Assembly (NCBI RefSeq): GCF_008014745.1
Contig: NZ_VPFD01000001.1
Location: 186,001 to 250,000, forward strand
Length of the DNA stretch: 64,000 nt
From: Massilia arenae
GTDB taxonomy: Bacteria; Pseudomonadota; Gammaproteobacteria; Burkholderiales; Burkholderiaceae_D
Reading direction: 5' to 3'
Positions within the stretch are counted from its first letter, which is position 1; the number at the start of each line of letters is the position of its first letter. This document shows positions 35,955 to 46,632 of this stretch, piece by piece. The notes below the pieces were generated by a model. That model was not told where the DNA came from. It ran no database searches and was given only the letters and a program-made list of their open reading frames with translations. The translations under genes and the position numbers were made by a program.

Positions 35955-38297
35955 ATGGTTGAAATCGAATTAGACGGCAAGAAAGTCGAAGTCCCACCGG
36001 GTTCCATGGTGATGGACGCCGCAAACAAACTCGGCACCTATATTCCGCACTTCTGCTATCACAAGAAATTGTCGATCGCAGCGAACTGCCGCATGTGCCT
36101 GGTCGAAGTGGAGAAGGCGCCGAAGCCGCTGCCAGCATGCGCCACGCCAGTGTCGCCAGGCATGATCGTGCGCAGCCACAGCGACAAGGCCGTGCAGGCC
36201 CAGAAGTCGGTGATGGAATTCCTGCTCATTAACCACCCGCTGGATTGCCCGATCTGCGACCAGGGCGGCGAATGCCAGCTGCAGGATCTGGCCGTCGGCT
36301 ACGGCAAGAGCGGCTCGCGCTACGAAGAAGAAAAACGCGTGGTGGCCCCGAAAGAAGCGGGCCCGCTGATCTCGATGGAAGAGATGTCGCGTTGCATCCA
36401 GTGCACCCGTTGCGTGCGTTTCGGCCAAGAAGTAGCCGGCGTCATGGAATTCGGCATGCTGGGCCGCGGCGAGCACTCCGAGATCACCACCTTCGTCGGC
36501 AAGACCGTCGACTCGGAAGTGTCCGGTAACATGATCGACCTGTGCCCGGTCGGCGCGCTGACCAGCAAGCCGTTCCGCTACTCGGCACGTCCTTGGGAAC
36601 TGCAGCGCCGCAAATCGGTGTCGCCGCACGATTCGCTGGGCGCCAACCTGATCGTCCAGGTCAAGGGCGGCAAAGTCATGCGCGTGCTGCCGCTCGAGAA
36701 CGAAGCGGTCAACGAGTGCTGGCTGTCGGATAAAGAGCGTTTCTCGTACGAGGCGCTGGACAATGCCGATCGTCTGACCAAGCCAATGATCAAGCAGGAC
36801 AACAAGTGGATCGAGACCGAGTGGTCGACGGCCCTTGAATATGTCGCTCACGGCCTGCGCAATATCCGCCACGAGCACGGCGCCGACACCCTCGCGGCCG
36901 TCGCCACCGCGCACTCGACGGTGGAAGAACTGTACCTGCTGAACAAGGCCTTCCGCGGCTTCGGTTCGGAGAACATCGACTTCCGCCTGCGCCAGAGCGA
37001 TTTCGCGCTGGACGGCCAGGTGACCCCATGGCTGGGCATGCCGATCGCGCAACTGTCGACCCTGAAGCGCGCGCTCGTCATCGGCTCCTTCCTGCGCAAG
37101 GATCACCCGCTGGTCACCACCCGCCTGCGCGCCGCCACCAAGGCCGGCCTGCGCCTGTCGGTGCTGGGTGGCAGCGATGAAGAGCTGCTGATGAAGGTCG
37201 CCCACAAGCTGGTCGCCGCACCGAGCGACTGGCTGGTCGCCCTGTCGGAAGTCGTGGTCGCCATCGCCGCCGACAAGAACATCGCCGTGCCAGCCGGTTT
37301 CGAAGGCATCGAAGCATCGGAGCACGCGCGTGCCATCGCCGCTTCGCTGGTCGTCGTCGGTGACGTCGAAGTCCCAGGCGCTATCCTGCTGGGCAACGCC
37401 GCCGCACAACATCCGCAAGCGTCGCAGATCCATGCCGCCGCGCAGTGGATCGCCGAGCAGACCGGTTGCTCGTTCGGCTACCTGGTCGACGCCGCCAACT
37501 CGGTCGGCGGCCACCTGGTGGGCGCTGTCTCGGGCAAGAAGGAATCGCTGTTCGCCACGCCGAAGAAAGCCTATGTGCTGCTGAACGCGGAACCGGAACT
37601 GGATGCGGCCAACCCGCAGCAAGCCGTCGCCGCCCTGAAGGGCGCCGAAATGGTGGTCGCGATGTCGGCCTTCAAGCACGGCATGGACTACGCCGATGTG
37701 CTGCTGCCGATCGCGCCGTTCTCGGAAACCTCGGGCACTTTTGTGAACTGCGAAGGCCGCGCACAGAGCTTCAACGGTACCGTGCGTCCGCTGGGCGATG
37801 CGCGTCCGGCCTGGAAAGTGCTGCGCGTGCTGGGCAACCTGCTGGGCCTGACCGGCTTCGACTACGAGACTTCGGAATCGATCCGCGACGAAGCCTTCGG
37901 CAAGGGCAATACCGATCTGTCGGCCAAGCTGAACAACGTGGCGAAACTGGCTCCGACCGCAGGCAGCTATGCCCCGGCCGGCCAGCTCGAGCGCCTGACC
38001 GACGTGCCGGTGTACTTCACCGACGCGCTGGCCCGCCGTTCCGAGCCGCTGCAGCGCACCGCCGACGCGAATGCGCCGCTGGTCACGCTGTCGAAAGCGG
38101 TCGCCGAATCGATCGGCGTCACCCCCGGCGACAAGGTTAAGGTCACGCAAGGCAACGGTTCGGCCGTCCTGGTCGCCAGCGTCGACAAGACCCTGCCGTC
38201 GAACGCGGTGCGTGTCGCCGCCGGCCATCCGGCCGTCGCCACGCTCGGCGCGATGTTCGGTTCCATCCAAGTTGAAAAAGCAGGGGAGGGCAAGTAA
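35955..38297 (+). CDS. nuoG: NADH-quinone oxidoreductase subunit G
   Basis: 780 residues. The N-terminal [2Fe-2S] domain has [15 protein letters not shown] and a later PAC; next is a His-Cys3 site ([14 protein letters not shown]), then a [4Fe-4S] site (CIQCTRC with DLCPVGAL), and a molybdopterin-oxidoreductase-like domain without cofactor. At the place where E. coli NuoG has the N7 cluster Cys residues (SICQQCSIGC), this protein reads [10 protein letters not shown], so N7 is absent. The stop shares one base with the nuoH start region (ATAATGG). Confidence 0.96.
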   Translation: MVEIELDGKKVEVPPGSMVMDAANKLGTYIPHFCYHKKLSIAANCRMCLVEVEKAPKPLPACATPVSPGMIVRSHSDKAVQAQKSVMEFLLINHPLDCPICDQGGECQLQDLAVGYGKSGSRYEEEKRVVAPKEAGPLISMEEMSRCIQCTRCVRFGQEVAGVMEFGMLGRGEHSEITTFVGKTVDSEVSGNMIDLCPVGALTSKPFRYSARPWELQRRKSVSPHDSLGANLIVQVKGGKVMRVLPLENEAVNECWLSDKERFSYEALDNADRLTKPMIKQDNKWIETEWSTALEYVAHGLRNIRHEHGADTLAAVATAHSTVEELYLLNKAFRGFGSENIDFRLRQSDFALDGQVTPWLGMPIAQLSTLKRALVIGSFLRKDHPLVTTRLRAATKAGLRLSVLGGSDEELLMKVAHKLVAAPSDWLVALSEVVVAIAADKNIAVPAGFEGIEASEHARAIAASLVVVGDVEVPGAILLGNAAAQHPQASQIHAAAQWIAEQTGCSFGYLVDAANSVGGHLVGAVSGKKESLFATPKKAYVLLNAEPELDAANPQQAVAALKGAEMVVAMSAFKHGMDYADVLLPIAPFSETSGTFVNCEGRAQSFNGTVRPLGDARPAWKVLRVLGNLLGLTGFDYETSESIRDEAFGKGNTDLSAKLNNVAKLAPTAGSYAPAGQLERLTDVPVYFTDALARRSEPLQRTADANAPLVTLSKAVAESIGVTPGDKVKVTQGNGSAVLVASVDKTLPSNAVRVAAGHPAVATLGAMFGSIQVEKAGEGK

Positions 38298-39388
38298 TGG
38301 CAACGCCCGGTTACATCGATTCATTCAACGCCGGCGGCGCCGACCTGCTCGGCCCGGTCTGGCCTCTGGTCTGGACCATCATCAAGATCGTCGCGGTGGT
38401 CGCACCGCTGATGATCGCGATCGCCTACGCCACCCTGTGGGAACGTAAATTCATCGGCTGGATCCAGATCCGTATCGGCCCAAACCGCGTCGGTCCTGGC
38501 GGCCTGCTGCAGCCGATGGCCGATGGCCTGAAGCTCTTGATCAAGGAAATCGTGATCCCGGCCAAGGCGAACCGCAACCTGTTCATCATCGGCCCGATCA
38601 TGACCATCATGCCGGCGCTGGCAGCCTGGTCGGTGGTGCCGTTCGGCCCGCAATTCGCGCTGGCCGACGTCAACGCTGGCGTGCTGCTGCTGCTGGCGAT
38701 CACCTCGGTCGAAGTCTACGGCATCATCATCGCCGGCTGGGCCTCGAACTCGAAGTACTCGTTCATGGGCGCGATGCGCGCCTCGGCACAGATGATCTCG
38801 TACGAAATCCCGATGGGCTTCGTGCTGGTGGTCGTGCTGATGGTCTCGGGCACCCTGAACCTGTCGGGCATCGTCGCCGGCCAGCAAGTGGGCATGTTCG
38901 CCGACTTAGGGCTGAACTTCCTGTCGTGGAACTGGCTGCCGCTGTTCCCGCTGTTCATCATCTACCTCGTGTCGGGCCTGGCCGAGTGCGGTCGTCACCC
39001 GTTCGACGTGATCGAAGGCGAATCGGAAATCGTGGCCGGCCACATGGTCGAGTACTCGGGCATGTCGTACGCGATGTTCATGCTGGCCGAATACGGCAAC
39101 ATGATCCTGATCGGTACCCTGGCCTCGCTGTTCTTCATGGGCGGCTGGTCGGCGCCGTTCGCCTTCCTGGAAGTGGGCGGCACCATTGGCGGCTTCATCG
39201 GCTTCTTCTGGCTGTTCCTGAAAGCCTTCCTGTTCGTGACCTTCTTCATCTGGGTCCGCGGTACCTTCCCACGCTACCGCTACGACCAGATCATGCGCCT
39301 GGGCTGGAAGGTGTTCATCCCGCTGACCCTGATCTGGCTGGTCGTCGTTGCCGTCTGGATGCAGACGCCGTGGAATATTTGGAAGTAA
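38297..39388 (+). CDS. nuoH: NADH-quinone oxidoreductase subunit H
   Basis: 363 residues with eight or so membrane helices. Conserved [19 protein letters not shown] near the N-terminus and the acidic loop [20 protein letters not shown], which contributes to the quinone channel, are present. It joins the peripheral arm to the membrane arm. Confidence 0.97.
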   Translation: MATPGYIDSFNAGGADLLGPVWPLVWTIIKIVAVVAPLMIAIAYATLWERKFIGWIQIRIGPNRVGPGGLLQPMADGLKLLIKEIVIPAKANRNLFIIGPIMTIMPALAAWSVVPFGPQFALADVNAGVLLLLAITSVEVYGIIIAGWASNSKYSFMGAMRASAQMISYEIPMGFVLVVVLMVSGTLNLSGIVAGQQVGMFADLGLNFLSWNWLPLFPLFIIYLVSGLAECGRHPFDVIEGESEIVAGHMVEYSGMSYAMFMLAEYGNMILIGTLASLFFMGGWSAPFAFLEVGGTIGGFIGFFWLFLKAFLFVTFFIWVRGTFPRYRYDQIMRLGWKVFIPLTLIWLVVVAVWMQTPWNIWK

Positions 39389-39397
39389 GGAACGGAC

Positions 39398-39886
39398 ATG
39401 TCTCGAATGAAAGAAATCCTCGGCAGCTTGATGCTGACCGAGTTGATCAAGGGCCTTGCCCTGACCGGGAAATATGCGCTGTCGCGCAAGATCACGGTCC
39501 AGTACCCGGAAGAAAAGACTCCCATGTCGAACCGCTTCCGCGGCCTGCACGCGCTGCGTCGCTACCCCAACGGGGAAGAGCGCTGCATCGCCTGCAAGCT
39601 GTGCGAAGCAGTGTGCCCTGCCATGGCCATCACGATCGAATCGTCGCAGCGCGATGACGGCACCCGCCGCACCACGCGCTACGACATCGACCTGACCAAG
39701 TGCATCTTCTGCGGCTTCTGCGAAGAATCGTGCCCGGTCGACTCGATCGTGGAAACCAGCATCTTCGAGTATCACGGCGAAAAACGCGGCGATCTCTACT
39801 ACACCAAAGAGATGCTGCTCGCCGTGGGCGACCGCTACGAAGCCGACATCGCCGCCGCCCGCGAGGCGGACGCGAAGTACCGCTAA
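39398..39886 (+). CDS. nuoI: NADH-quinone oxidoreductase subunit I
   Basis: 162 residues with two [4Fe-4S] ferredoxin motifs (clusters N6a and N6b): [16 protein letters not shown] and [16 protein letters not shown]. The N-terminal amphipathic helix touches the membrane. It relays electrons from NuoG to NuoB. Confidence 0.97.
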   Translation: MSRMKEILGSLMLTELIKGLALTGKYALSRKITVQYPEEKTPMSNRFRGLHALRRYPNGEERCIACKLCEAVCPAMAITIESSQRDDGTRRTTRYDIDLTKCIFCGFCEESCPVDSIVETSIFEYHGEKRGDLYYTKEMLLAVGDRYEADIAAAREADAKYR

Positions 39887-39909
39887 AACATAAGGGTCCT
39901 GGGTAAGTC

Positions 39910-40590
39910 ATGACATTTACAACTGTTCTGTTCTACGTGTTCGCGGCCATCATGGTGCTGGCCTCGCTGCGCGTTATCACCGCCAAGAATCCGGTCCACG
40001 CCGCGCTGTTCCTGGTGCTGGCCTTCTTCAACGCGGCCGGCATCTGGTTGCTGCTGAAGGCCGAATTCCTCGCCATCGTGCTGGTGCTGGTCTATGTGGG
40101 CGCCGTCATGGTGCTGTTCCTCTTCGTCGTCATGATGCTCGACATTAATATCGACCGCATGCGCGAAGGCTTCTGGGGCTACCTGCCCGTGGCGGCCGGC
40201 GTCGGCGGCCTGATCGTGCTCGAGATGGGTGCTGTCCTGTGGCATGGCTACAGCGACTTCCAGCAAACGCCGGAAGCTGCCGCGCTGAACATCGGCGGCA
40301 CCAAGGAACTGGGCCTGCAGATCTATACCCGCTATATCTACGGCTTCGAGATCGCCGCCGTGGTGCTGCTGGTGGCGATCATCGCCGCCGTCGCCCTGAC
40401 TTTGCGCAAGCGCAAGGACACCAAAGCCATCGACCCGGGCCAAGCGGTTCGCGTCAAGCGTAACGACCGTCTGAAGATCGTCAAGGTCGAGACGGTCAAC
40501 CAGCGCGCCATCGACGCAGCGAACGTCGAGAAGGCCGCCGCGGCCGCAGCCGCTGCAGCAGCCGCCGCCGAACCGAAGGAGCCAAAATGA
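39910..40590 (+). CDS. nuoJ: NADH-quinone oxidoreductase subunit J
   Basis: 226 residues with five membrane helices (the first at about 4-24). Conserved [20 protein letters not shown] and [18 protein letters not shown]. The C-terminus carries an extra cytoplasmic tail of about 45 residues that ends in an alanine run (13 Ala in a row within EKA...AEPKEPK), absent in E. coli NuoJ. It overlaps nuoK by 4 bases. Confidence 0.95.
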   Translation: MTFTTVLFYVFAAIMVLASLRVITAKNPVHAALFLVLAFFNAAGIWLLLKAEFLAIVLVLVYVGAVMVLFLFVVMMLDINIDRMREGFWGYLPVAAGVGGLIVLEMGAVLWHGYSDFQQTPEAAALNIGGTKELGLQIYTRYIYGFEIAAVVLLVAIIAAVALTLRKRKDTKAIDPGQAVRVKRNDRLKIVKVETVNQRAIDAANVEKAAAAAAAAAAAAEPKEPK

Positions 40591-40895
40591 CGTTGACGCT
40601 CGCACACTACCTGATCCTGGGCGCGATCCTGTTCGCGATCTCGGTGGTCGGTATCTTCCTGAACCGGAAGAACATCATCATCCTGCTGATGGCCATCGAA
40701 TTGATGCTGCTGGCAGTGAACCTGAACTTCATCGCGTTCTCGCATTACCTGGGCGACGCGGCGGGGCAAATCTTCGTGTTCTTCATTTTGACCGTCGCGG
40801 CCGCCGAATCTGCAATCGGCCTGGCGATCCTGGTGGTCCTGTTCCGTAACCTGGACACGATCAACGTGGAAGACCTCGACAGCCTCAAAGGCTGA
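40587..40895 (+). CDS. nuoK: NADH-quinone oxidoreductase subunit K
   Basis: 102 residues, three membrane helices, related to MrpC antiporter subunits. The two buried Glu residues of NuoK are seen in [14 protein letters not shown] and [12 protein letters not shown]. It takes part in proton transfer. Confidence 0.97.
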   Translation: MTLTLAHYLILGAILFAISVVGIFLNRKNIIILLMAIELMLLAVNLNFIAFSHYLGDAAGQIFVFFILTVAAAESAIGLAILVVLFRNLDTINVEDLDSLKG

Positions 40896-40934
40896 TGAGC
40901 TCGGCTCGATAACTAATAACGAATAAGGTTCAAC

Positions 40935-43043
40935 ATGGCGGGGCAAATTTCAACCTCACTCTTACTGGCGGTGCCTCTGGCGCCGTTGGCAGGCTCGGCG
41001 ATCGCCGGCCTGCTCGGTACCAAGTTCCTCGGCAATGTGGTCGGTCGCAAGGTGTCGCATACGGCGACCATCCTGGGCGTGCTGATCGCGCTGATCATCT
41101 CGGTACAAACCCTGATGGCCACGCTCGACGGCTTCAAGCTGAATGAAGATCTCTACACCTGGATGACGGTCGGCACGCTCAAGCTGGCGGTCGGCTTCCA
41201 GATCGATACCTTGACCGCGATGATGATGTGCGTGGTTACCTCGGTGTCGCTGATGGTCCACATCTACACGATCGGCTACATGGCCGAGGATGACGGCTAC
41301 AACCGCTTCTTCTCGTACATCTCGCTGTTCACCTTCGCGATGCTGATGCTGGTCATGTCCAACAACTTCCTGCAGCTGTTCTTCGGCTGGGAAGCGGTGG
41401 GCCTGGTCTCGTATCTGCTGATCGGTTTCTGGTACACCCGTCCGACCGCGATCTTCGCGAACATGAAGGCCTTCCTGGTCAACCGCGTGGGCGACTTCGG
41501 CTTCATCCTCGGTATCGGCCTGATCCTGGCCAGTGCCGGCACGATGAACTACGCCGAAGTGTTCGAAAAGGCCGACCAGCTGGCCCTGATGACCGTGCCG
41601 GGCACCGACTGGCCACTGCTGACCGCCGCCTGCATCTGCCTCTTCATCGGCGCGATGGGCAAGTCGGCGCAGTTCCCGCTGCACGTCTGGCTGCCTGACT
41701 CGATGGAAGGCCCAACCCCGATCTCGGCACTGATCCACGCCGCGACGATGGTTACCGCCGGCATCTTCATGGTGTCGCGCATGTCGCCGCTGTTCGAGCT
41801 GTCGGATGGCGCCTTGAGCTTCATCATCGTCATCGGTTCGATCACCGCGCTGTTCATGGGCTTCCTGGGCATCATCCAGAACGACATCAAGCGCGTGGTT
41901 GCTTACTCGACCTTGTCGCAGCTCGGTTACATGACCGTGGCACTGGGCGTGTCGGCCTACTCGGTCGCTGCCTTCCACCTGATGACCCACGCCTTCTTCA
42001 AGGCGCTGCTGTTCCTTGGCGCGGGTTCCGTCATCATCGGCATGCACCACGACCAGGACATGCGCAACATGGGCGGCCTGCGCAAGTACATGCCGATCAC
42101 CTGGATCACCTCGCTGATCGGTTCGCTGGCCCTGATCGGTACCCCATTGTTCTCGGGCTTCTACTCGAAGGATTCGATCATCGAAGCAGTGCACGCAAGC
42201 ACGCTGCCGGGTTCGGGCTTCGCCAACTTCGCGGTGCTGGCCGGCGTGTTCGTCACGGCGTTCTATTCGTTCCGTATGTATTTCCTGGTGTTCCATGGCG
42301 AAGAGCGTTTTGGTAAAGCACATGCGCACGATCATCATGATGCGCACCACGCACCTGCTGCCGCGCACGATCACTCGGATCCGCACGCCAAGCACGATTC
42401 GGACGCGCACCATGAAGAAGAACACGATGACCACGGCCACCACGGCCTGGCCCCAGGCCAGAAGCCGCACGAGTCGCCATGGGTCGTGACCCTGCCGCTG
42501 ATCCTGCTGGCAATCCCGTCGGTCGTCATCGGCTACCTGGCGATCGGTCCTATGTTGCACGGTGATTTCTTCGATGGCGTGATCACGGTCAATCCTGCTC
42601 ACCCTGCGATGGCAGAACTGGGCGAGATGTTCCATGGCGCCGGCGCGATGGCCCTGCACGGCCTGCAGACCGCACCGTTCTGGCTGGCACTGGCAGGCGT
42701 CGTTGCCGCCTACTACTGCTATATGGTCAATCCGCGCGTGCCGGCCTGGTTCTACGCCAAGTTCAAGCCGCTGCACACCCTGCTGGACAACAAGTACTAC
42801 ATGGATGCGTTCAACCAGAAGTTCTTCGCTGGCGGCGCACTCGGCGTGGGCAAGGGCCTGTGGAATGTCGGCGACCGCAGCCTGATCGACGGCCTGGTCG
42901 TCAATGGCAGCGCCAAGCTGGTGGCCTGGTTCTCGACCGTCACCAAGCGCGCGCAGACCGGTTACATCTATCACTATGCGTTCGTGATGATCGTCGGCGT
43001 ACTGGCAGCGATGCTGTACTTCTTCCCGTTCTGGCGCGGTTAA
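40935..43043 (+). CDS. nuoL: NADH-quinone oxidoreductase subunit L
   Basis: 702 residues, antiporter-like proton pump at the far end of the membrane arm, with the long lateral helix at the C-terminus. Conserved: LFFGWEAVGLVSYLLIGFWY, the lysine in GAMGKSAQFPLHVWLPDSMEGPTPISALIHAATMV (outline only) and NDIKRVVAYSTLSQLGYM. Between residues about 456 and 510 there is a loop with 16 His and many Asp/Glu residues (KAHAHDHHDAHH...), longer than in E. coli and possibly metal-binding. Confidence 0.96.
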   Translation: MAGQISTSLLLAVPLAPLAGSAIAGLLGTKFLGNVVGRKVSHTATILGVLIALIISVQTLMATLDGFKLNEDLYTWMTVGTLKLAVGFQIDTLTAMMMCVVTSVSLMVHIYTIGYMAEDDGYNRFFSYISLFTFAMLMLVMSNNFLQLFFGWEAVGLVSYLLIGFWYTRPTAIFANMKAFLVNRVGDFGFILGIGLILASAGTMNYAEVFEKADQLALMTVPGTDWPLLTAACICLFIGAMGKSAQFPLHVWLPDSMEGPTPISALIHAATMVTAGIFMVSRMSPLFELSDGALSFIIVIGSITALFMGFLGIIQNDIKRVVAYSTLSQLGYMTVALGVSAYSVAAFHLMTHAFFKALLFLGAGSVIIGMHHDQDMRNMGGLRKYMPITWITSLIGSLALIGTPLFSGFYSKDSIIEAVHASTLPGSGFANFAVLAGVFVTAFYSFRMYFLVFHGEERFGKAHAHDHHDAHHAPAAAHDHSDPHAKHDSDAHHEEEHDDHGHHGLAPGQKPHESPWVVTLPLILLAIPSVVIGYLAIGPMLHGDFFDGVITVNPAHPAMAELGEMFHGAGAMALHGLQTAPFWLALAGVVAAYYCYMVNPRVPAWFYAKFKPLHTLLDNKYYMDAFNQKFFAGGALGVGKGLWNVGDRSLIDGLVVNGSAKLVAWFSTVTKRAQTGYIYHYAFVMIVGVLAAMLYFFPFWRG

Positions 43044-43065
43044 TCACAGGCAGAGATAAAGAAAA

Positions 43066-44568
43066 ATGATGCAGTCAACAATTTCTACGTTTCCACCGTA
43101 CCTGAGCCTGGCAATCTGGCTCCCGATCCTGTTCGGCGTGCTGGTCCTGGCCATTGGCCGCGACAAGAACGCCGGGATGGTGCGCTTGATGTCGCTCGCC
43201 GGCGCCGTCGTCAGCCTGCTGCCGACGATCCCGCTGATCGCCAATTTTGATAACACCACGGTCGGCATGCAGTTCTATGAACAGGCAGCCTGGATCGAGC
43301 GCTTCAACATCTTCTACCGCCTCGGCGTGGACGGCCTGTCGCTGTGGTTCGTGCCGCTGACCGCCTTCATCACCATCATCGTGGTGCTGGCGGCGTGGGA
43401 AGTGATCGAAGAGCGCGTGGCCCAGTACATGGGCTCGTTCCTGATCCTGTCGGGCCTGATGATCGGCGTGTTCTGCGCGCTGGACGGCCTGCTGTTCTAC
43501 TTCTTCTTCGAAGCCACGCTGATCCCGATGTTCATCATCATCGGCGTGTTCGGCGGCCCGAACCGCGTGTACGCAGCATTCAAGTTCTTCCTGTACACCT
43601 TCTTCGGTTCGCTGCTGACCCTGGTCGCGATCGTCTACCTGTACAACAAGTCGGGTTCGTTCGACATCCTGGCCTGGCATGACCTGCCGCTGACGATGAA
43701 AGAACAGATCCTGATCTTCATCGCCTTCTTCATGGCCTTCGCCGTGAAGGTGCCGATGTGGCCGGTGCACACCTGGCTGCCGGATGCCCACGTCGAAGCG
43801 CCTACCGGCGGTTCGGTCGTGCTGGCCGCGATCATGCTCAAGCTCGGTGCCTACGGTTTCCTGCGCTTCTCGCTGCCGATCACCCCGGACGCGAGCCAGT
43901 ACCTGGCGCCGGTCGTCATCGGCCTGTCGCTCGTGGCCGTGATCTACATCGGCCTGGTGGCTTTGGTGCAGAAAGACATGAAGAAACTGGTCGCCTATTC
44001 GTCGATCGCGCACATGGGCTTCGTGACCCTGGGCTTCTTCATGTTCAACGACCTGGGCGTGCAGGGCGGCCTGATGCAGGCGATCTCGCACGGCTTCGTG
44101 TCGGGCGCGATGTTCCTGTGTATCGGCGTGCTGTACGACCGTGTGCACTCGCGTGAAATCGCCGACTACGGTGGCGTCGTGAACACGATGCCGAAGTTCG
44201 CCGCCTTCGTGGTGCTGTTCTCGATGGCCAATGCCGGCCTGCCGGCGACCTCGGGCTTCATCGGTGAGTTCATGGTGATCCTGGGCGCGGTCGAGTTCAA
44301 CTTCTGGACCGGTGTCGCATCGGGTACCGCCCTGATCCTGGGCGCGGCCTACTCGCTGTGGATGGTCAAGCGCGTCATCTTCGGGCCAGTGGCCAACAAG
44401 AAAGTCGCCGCGTTGACCGACCTGAACGGCCGTGAGTTCGCCATCCTGTCGGTGCTGGCAATCGCCACCCTGGCGATGGGCCTGTACCCGGCGCCGATCG
44501 CCGAGACGCTGCAAGTCTCGGTCACCGACCTGCTTCAGCACGTCGCAGTCAGCAAAGTGCCTCAATAA
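43066..44568 (+). CDS. nuoM: NADH-quinone oxidoreductase subunit M
   Basis: 500 residues, about 14 membrane helices, antiporter-like proton pump. Seen: the Glu in FYFFFEATLIPMFIIIGVFGG, the Lys in AVKVPMWPVHTWLPDAHVEA, and KDMKKLVAYSSIAHMGF. Starts 22 bases after nuoL and 6 bases before nuoN. Confidence 0.97.
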   Translation: MMQSTISTFPPYLSLAIWLPILFGVLVLAIGRDKNAGMVRLMSLAGAVVSLLPTIPLIANFDNTTVGMQFYEQAAWIERFNIFYRLGVDGLSLWFVPLTAFITIIVVLAAWEVIEERVAQYMGSFLILSGLMIGVFCALDGLLFYFFFEATLIPMFIIIGVFGGPNRVYAAFKFFLYTFFGSLLTLVAIVYLYNKSGSFDILAWHDLPLTMKEQILIFIAFFMAFAVKVPMWPVHTWLPDAHVEAPTGGSVVLAAIMLKLGAYGFLRFSLPITPDASQYLAPVVIGLSLVAVIYIGLVALVQKDMKKLVAYSSIAHMGFVTLGFFMFNDLGVQGGLMQAISHGFVSGAMFLCIGVLYDRVHSREIADYGGVVNTMPKFAAFVVLFSMANAGLPATSGFIGEFMVILGAVEFNFWTGVASGTALILGAAYSLWMVKRVIFGPVANKKVAALTDLNGREFAILSVLAIATLAMGLYPAPIAETLQVSVTDLLQHVAVSKVPQ

Positions 44569-44574
44569 AACGCC

Positions 44575-46089
44575 ATGAATGAAATGAACTCGACCCTGTT
44601 ATCGGCTGCCGACACCAATCTGGCGCCGGTCTATGCCGAAATCTTCCTGCTGATCGCGACGTCGGCGATCCTGCTGATCGACCTGTTCCTGAAAGAGGGC
44701 AAGCGCAACCTGACCTATGGCCTGTCGCTGCTGGCGATCGGCGGCTGCGCGATCTTCTCCTTCATGGACTTCGACTCGGGCGCGACCGTGTACACCTTCA
44801 GTGGCATGTACGTGTCGGATCCGATGTCGAACCTGCTCAAGATGTTCACCTACCTGGCCACGGCCATGACCATCGTCTACTCGCGCCAGTACGCCGGCGA
44901 GCGCGGCATGATGTCGGGCAACCTGGGCGGTGAGTTCTACACGCTCGCGCTGTTCTCGATGCTGGGCCAGATGATCATGATCTCGGGTAACAGCATGCTG
45001 TCGATCTACCTGGGCCTGGAACTGATGTCGCTGTCGCTGTATGCGCTGGTGGCTCTGCGCCGTGACCACGCGATCTCGACCGAAGCCGCGATGAAGTACT
45101 TCATCCTGGGCGCCCTGGCATCGGGCTTCCTGCTGTACGGCATCTCGATGATCTACGGCGCGACCGGTTCGCTCGACATCACCACCATCGCGCAAGTCAC
45201 TGCCGCCGAAGGCGCCAACCGCACCATCCTGGTGTTCGGCCTGGTGTTCGTCGTGGCCGGCCTGGCCTTCAAGCTGGGCGTGGTGCCGTTCCACATGTGG
45301 GTGCCGGACGTGGTGCAGGGCGCCCCGACCGCAGTGACCCTGCTGCTGGGCGGCGCGCCGAAGATCGCCACCTTCGCCATCGTGATCCGCCTGCTGGCCG
45401 AAGCGCTGCCGTCGATGGCCTTCGACTGGCAGCAGATGCTGCTGGTGGTCGCCGTGCTGTCGCTGGCCTTCGGTAACGTCACCGCGATCGCGCAGACCAA
45501 TATCAAGCGCATGCTGGCTTACTCGACGATCGCGCAAATGGGCTTCGTGGTGCTGGCCCTGGTGGTCGGCAACGTCGATGGCGACACGACCAATGCCGCC
45601 GCTGCCTACAGCGCCGCGATGTACTACACCATCATCTACGTGCTGACCACGGTGGGGACCTTCGGCCTGATCATGATGCTGGCGCGCGCTGGCCATGAAT
45701 CGGAGCTGATCAGCGACTTCAAGGGTCTCGGCAAGCGCAGCCCATGGTTCGCGATCGTCGCCACGATCCTTATGTTCTCGCTGGCCGGCGTGCCGCCGAT
45801 GGTGGGCTTCATCGCCAAGTACGCCGTGATCCAGGCCGTCGCCCAGGCAGGCATGGTGTGGCTGGCCGTCGTGGCCGTGATGTTCTCGCTGATCGGCGCG
45901 TTCTACTACCTGCGCATCGTCAAGACCATCTGGTTCGACGAAGCGGTGGACACTGCAGCGATTTCGACCCCGACCGATATGCGCGTCATCATGTCGCTCA
46001 ACGGCGTCGCCATCGTCGTGCTGGGCGTGGTCCCGGGCGGCCTGCTGGCGATCTGCTACAGCGCCATGCAGGCGACCCTGGCGAATTAA
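44575..46089 (+). CDS. nuoN: NADH-quinone oxidoreductase subunit N
   Basis: 504 residues, about 14 membrane helices, third antiporter-like subunit. Conserved YLGLELMSLSLYALVALRRD, LAFKLGVVPFHMWVPDVVQG and TNIKRMLAYSTIAQMGF with the essential Lys residues. Last of the 14 complex I genes, followed by a DUF2818 gene after 3 bases. Confidence 0.97.
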   Translation: MNEMNSTLLSAADTNLAPVYAEIFLLIATSAILLIDLFLKEGKRNLTYGLSLLAIGGCAIFSFMDFDSGATVYTFSGMYVSDPMSNLLKMFTYLATAMTIVYSRQYAGERGMMSGNLGGEFYTLALFSMLGQMIMISGNSMLSIYLGLELMSLSLYALVALRRDHAISTEAAMKYFILGALASGFLLYGISMIYGATGSLDITTIAQVTAAEGANRTILVFGLVFVVAGLAFKLGVVPFHMWVPDVVQGAPTAVTLLLGGAPKIATFAIVIRLLAEALPSMAFDWQQMLLVVAVLSLAFGNVTAIAQTNIKRMLAYSTIAQMGFVVLALVVGNVDGDTTNAAAAYSAAMYYTIIYVLTTVGTFGLIMMLARAGHESELISDFKGLGKRSPWFAIVATILMFSLAGVPPMVGFIAKYAVIQAVAQAGMVWLAVVAVMFSLIGAFYYLRIVKTIWFDEAVDTAAISTPTDMRVIMSLNGVAIVVLGVVPGGLLAICYSAMQATLAN

Positions 46090-46092
46090 GCC

Positions 46093-46419
46093 ATGGATAG
46101 CTCGCTGGCTGCATTGCTGGTGATTGCCCTCGCGCTGGCGGGGGCCAATCTGCCGTTCGTGAACGAGCGCCTGTTCGGGTTCGTGCCGGTCCCGGCCGGC
46201 AAGGCGGCAGCGGGGGAGCCCCGCAACAAGGCTTTCGCGCTGCGCCTGCTCGAGCTGGTGGTCTTGTACTTTGTCGTCGGACTGGTTGCGAAGCTGCTGG
46301 AATCGCGTATCGGTTCGGTGTTCGTGCAGACCTGGGAGTTTTATGCGGTCACCGGCTGCATGTTCCTGGTGCTGGCGTTTCCGGGGTTTGTGATGCGGTA
46401 TATGCACAAGCGGCGCTAA
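46093..46419 (+). CDS. DUF2818 membrane protein at the end of the nuo operon
   Basis: 108 residues with three predicted membrane helices (about 4-20, 50-70, 78-103). It matches the DUF2818 pattern (N-terminal LANLPFVNERLFG-like segment, here GANLPFVNERLFGFV). This family follows nuoN in many Burkholderiales, which suggests a link with complex I assembly or function, but no role is proven. It starts 3 bases after nuoN. Confidence 0.88.
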   Translation: MDSSLAALLVIALALAGANLPFVNERLFGFVPVPAGKAAAGEPRNKAFALRLLELVVLYFVVGLVAKLLESRIGSVFVQTWEFYAVTGCMFLVLAFPGFVMRYMHKRR

Positions 46420-46440
46420 GTTAATCAGTTAAAACAAGCA

Positions 46441-46525
46441 CGTCGTTCCCGCGCAGGCGGGAACCCAAGTTTGTCAGCGTATCGATAACGCGAGCAGACT
46501 TGGGTTCCCGCCTCCGCGGGAAGTC
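46441..46525. repeat. Dispersed inverted-repeat element (copy 2)
   Basis: Left arm 46441-46470 and right arm 46498-46525 are reverse complements over about 28 bases, each carrying the short hairpin TTCCCGC..GCGGGAA. The left arm differs from copy 1 (16938-16967) by one base by eye. It follows the nuo/DUF2818 operon directly. Confidence 0.8.
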
Positions 46526-46555
46526 TTTTTTGGCAATGCCAAAAAAGACGTTTTT
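46523..46555 (+). terminator. Terminator after the nuo operon
   Basis: Perfect 12-base stem GTCTTTTTTGGC/GCCAAAAAAGAC with a 3-base loop AAT, followed by GTTTTT. It is 104 bases after the DUF2818 stop and begins in the end of the repeat element. Confidence 0.75.
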
Positions 46556-46632
46556 GGGCCAACAATATCTCGTGCGGCGCGGGTTTCGCTTATGATTCTT
46601 ACCATTGCAGTCTCAACTAACTGGAGTGAAAA

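Noticed and set aside
35970..38324. Open frame of 784 codons antisense to nuoG
   Set aside because: Shadow frame; nuoG has all its cluster motifs on the plus strand.
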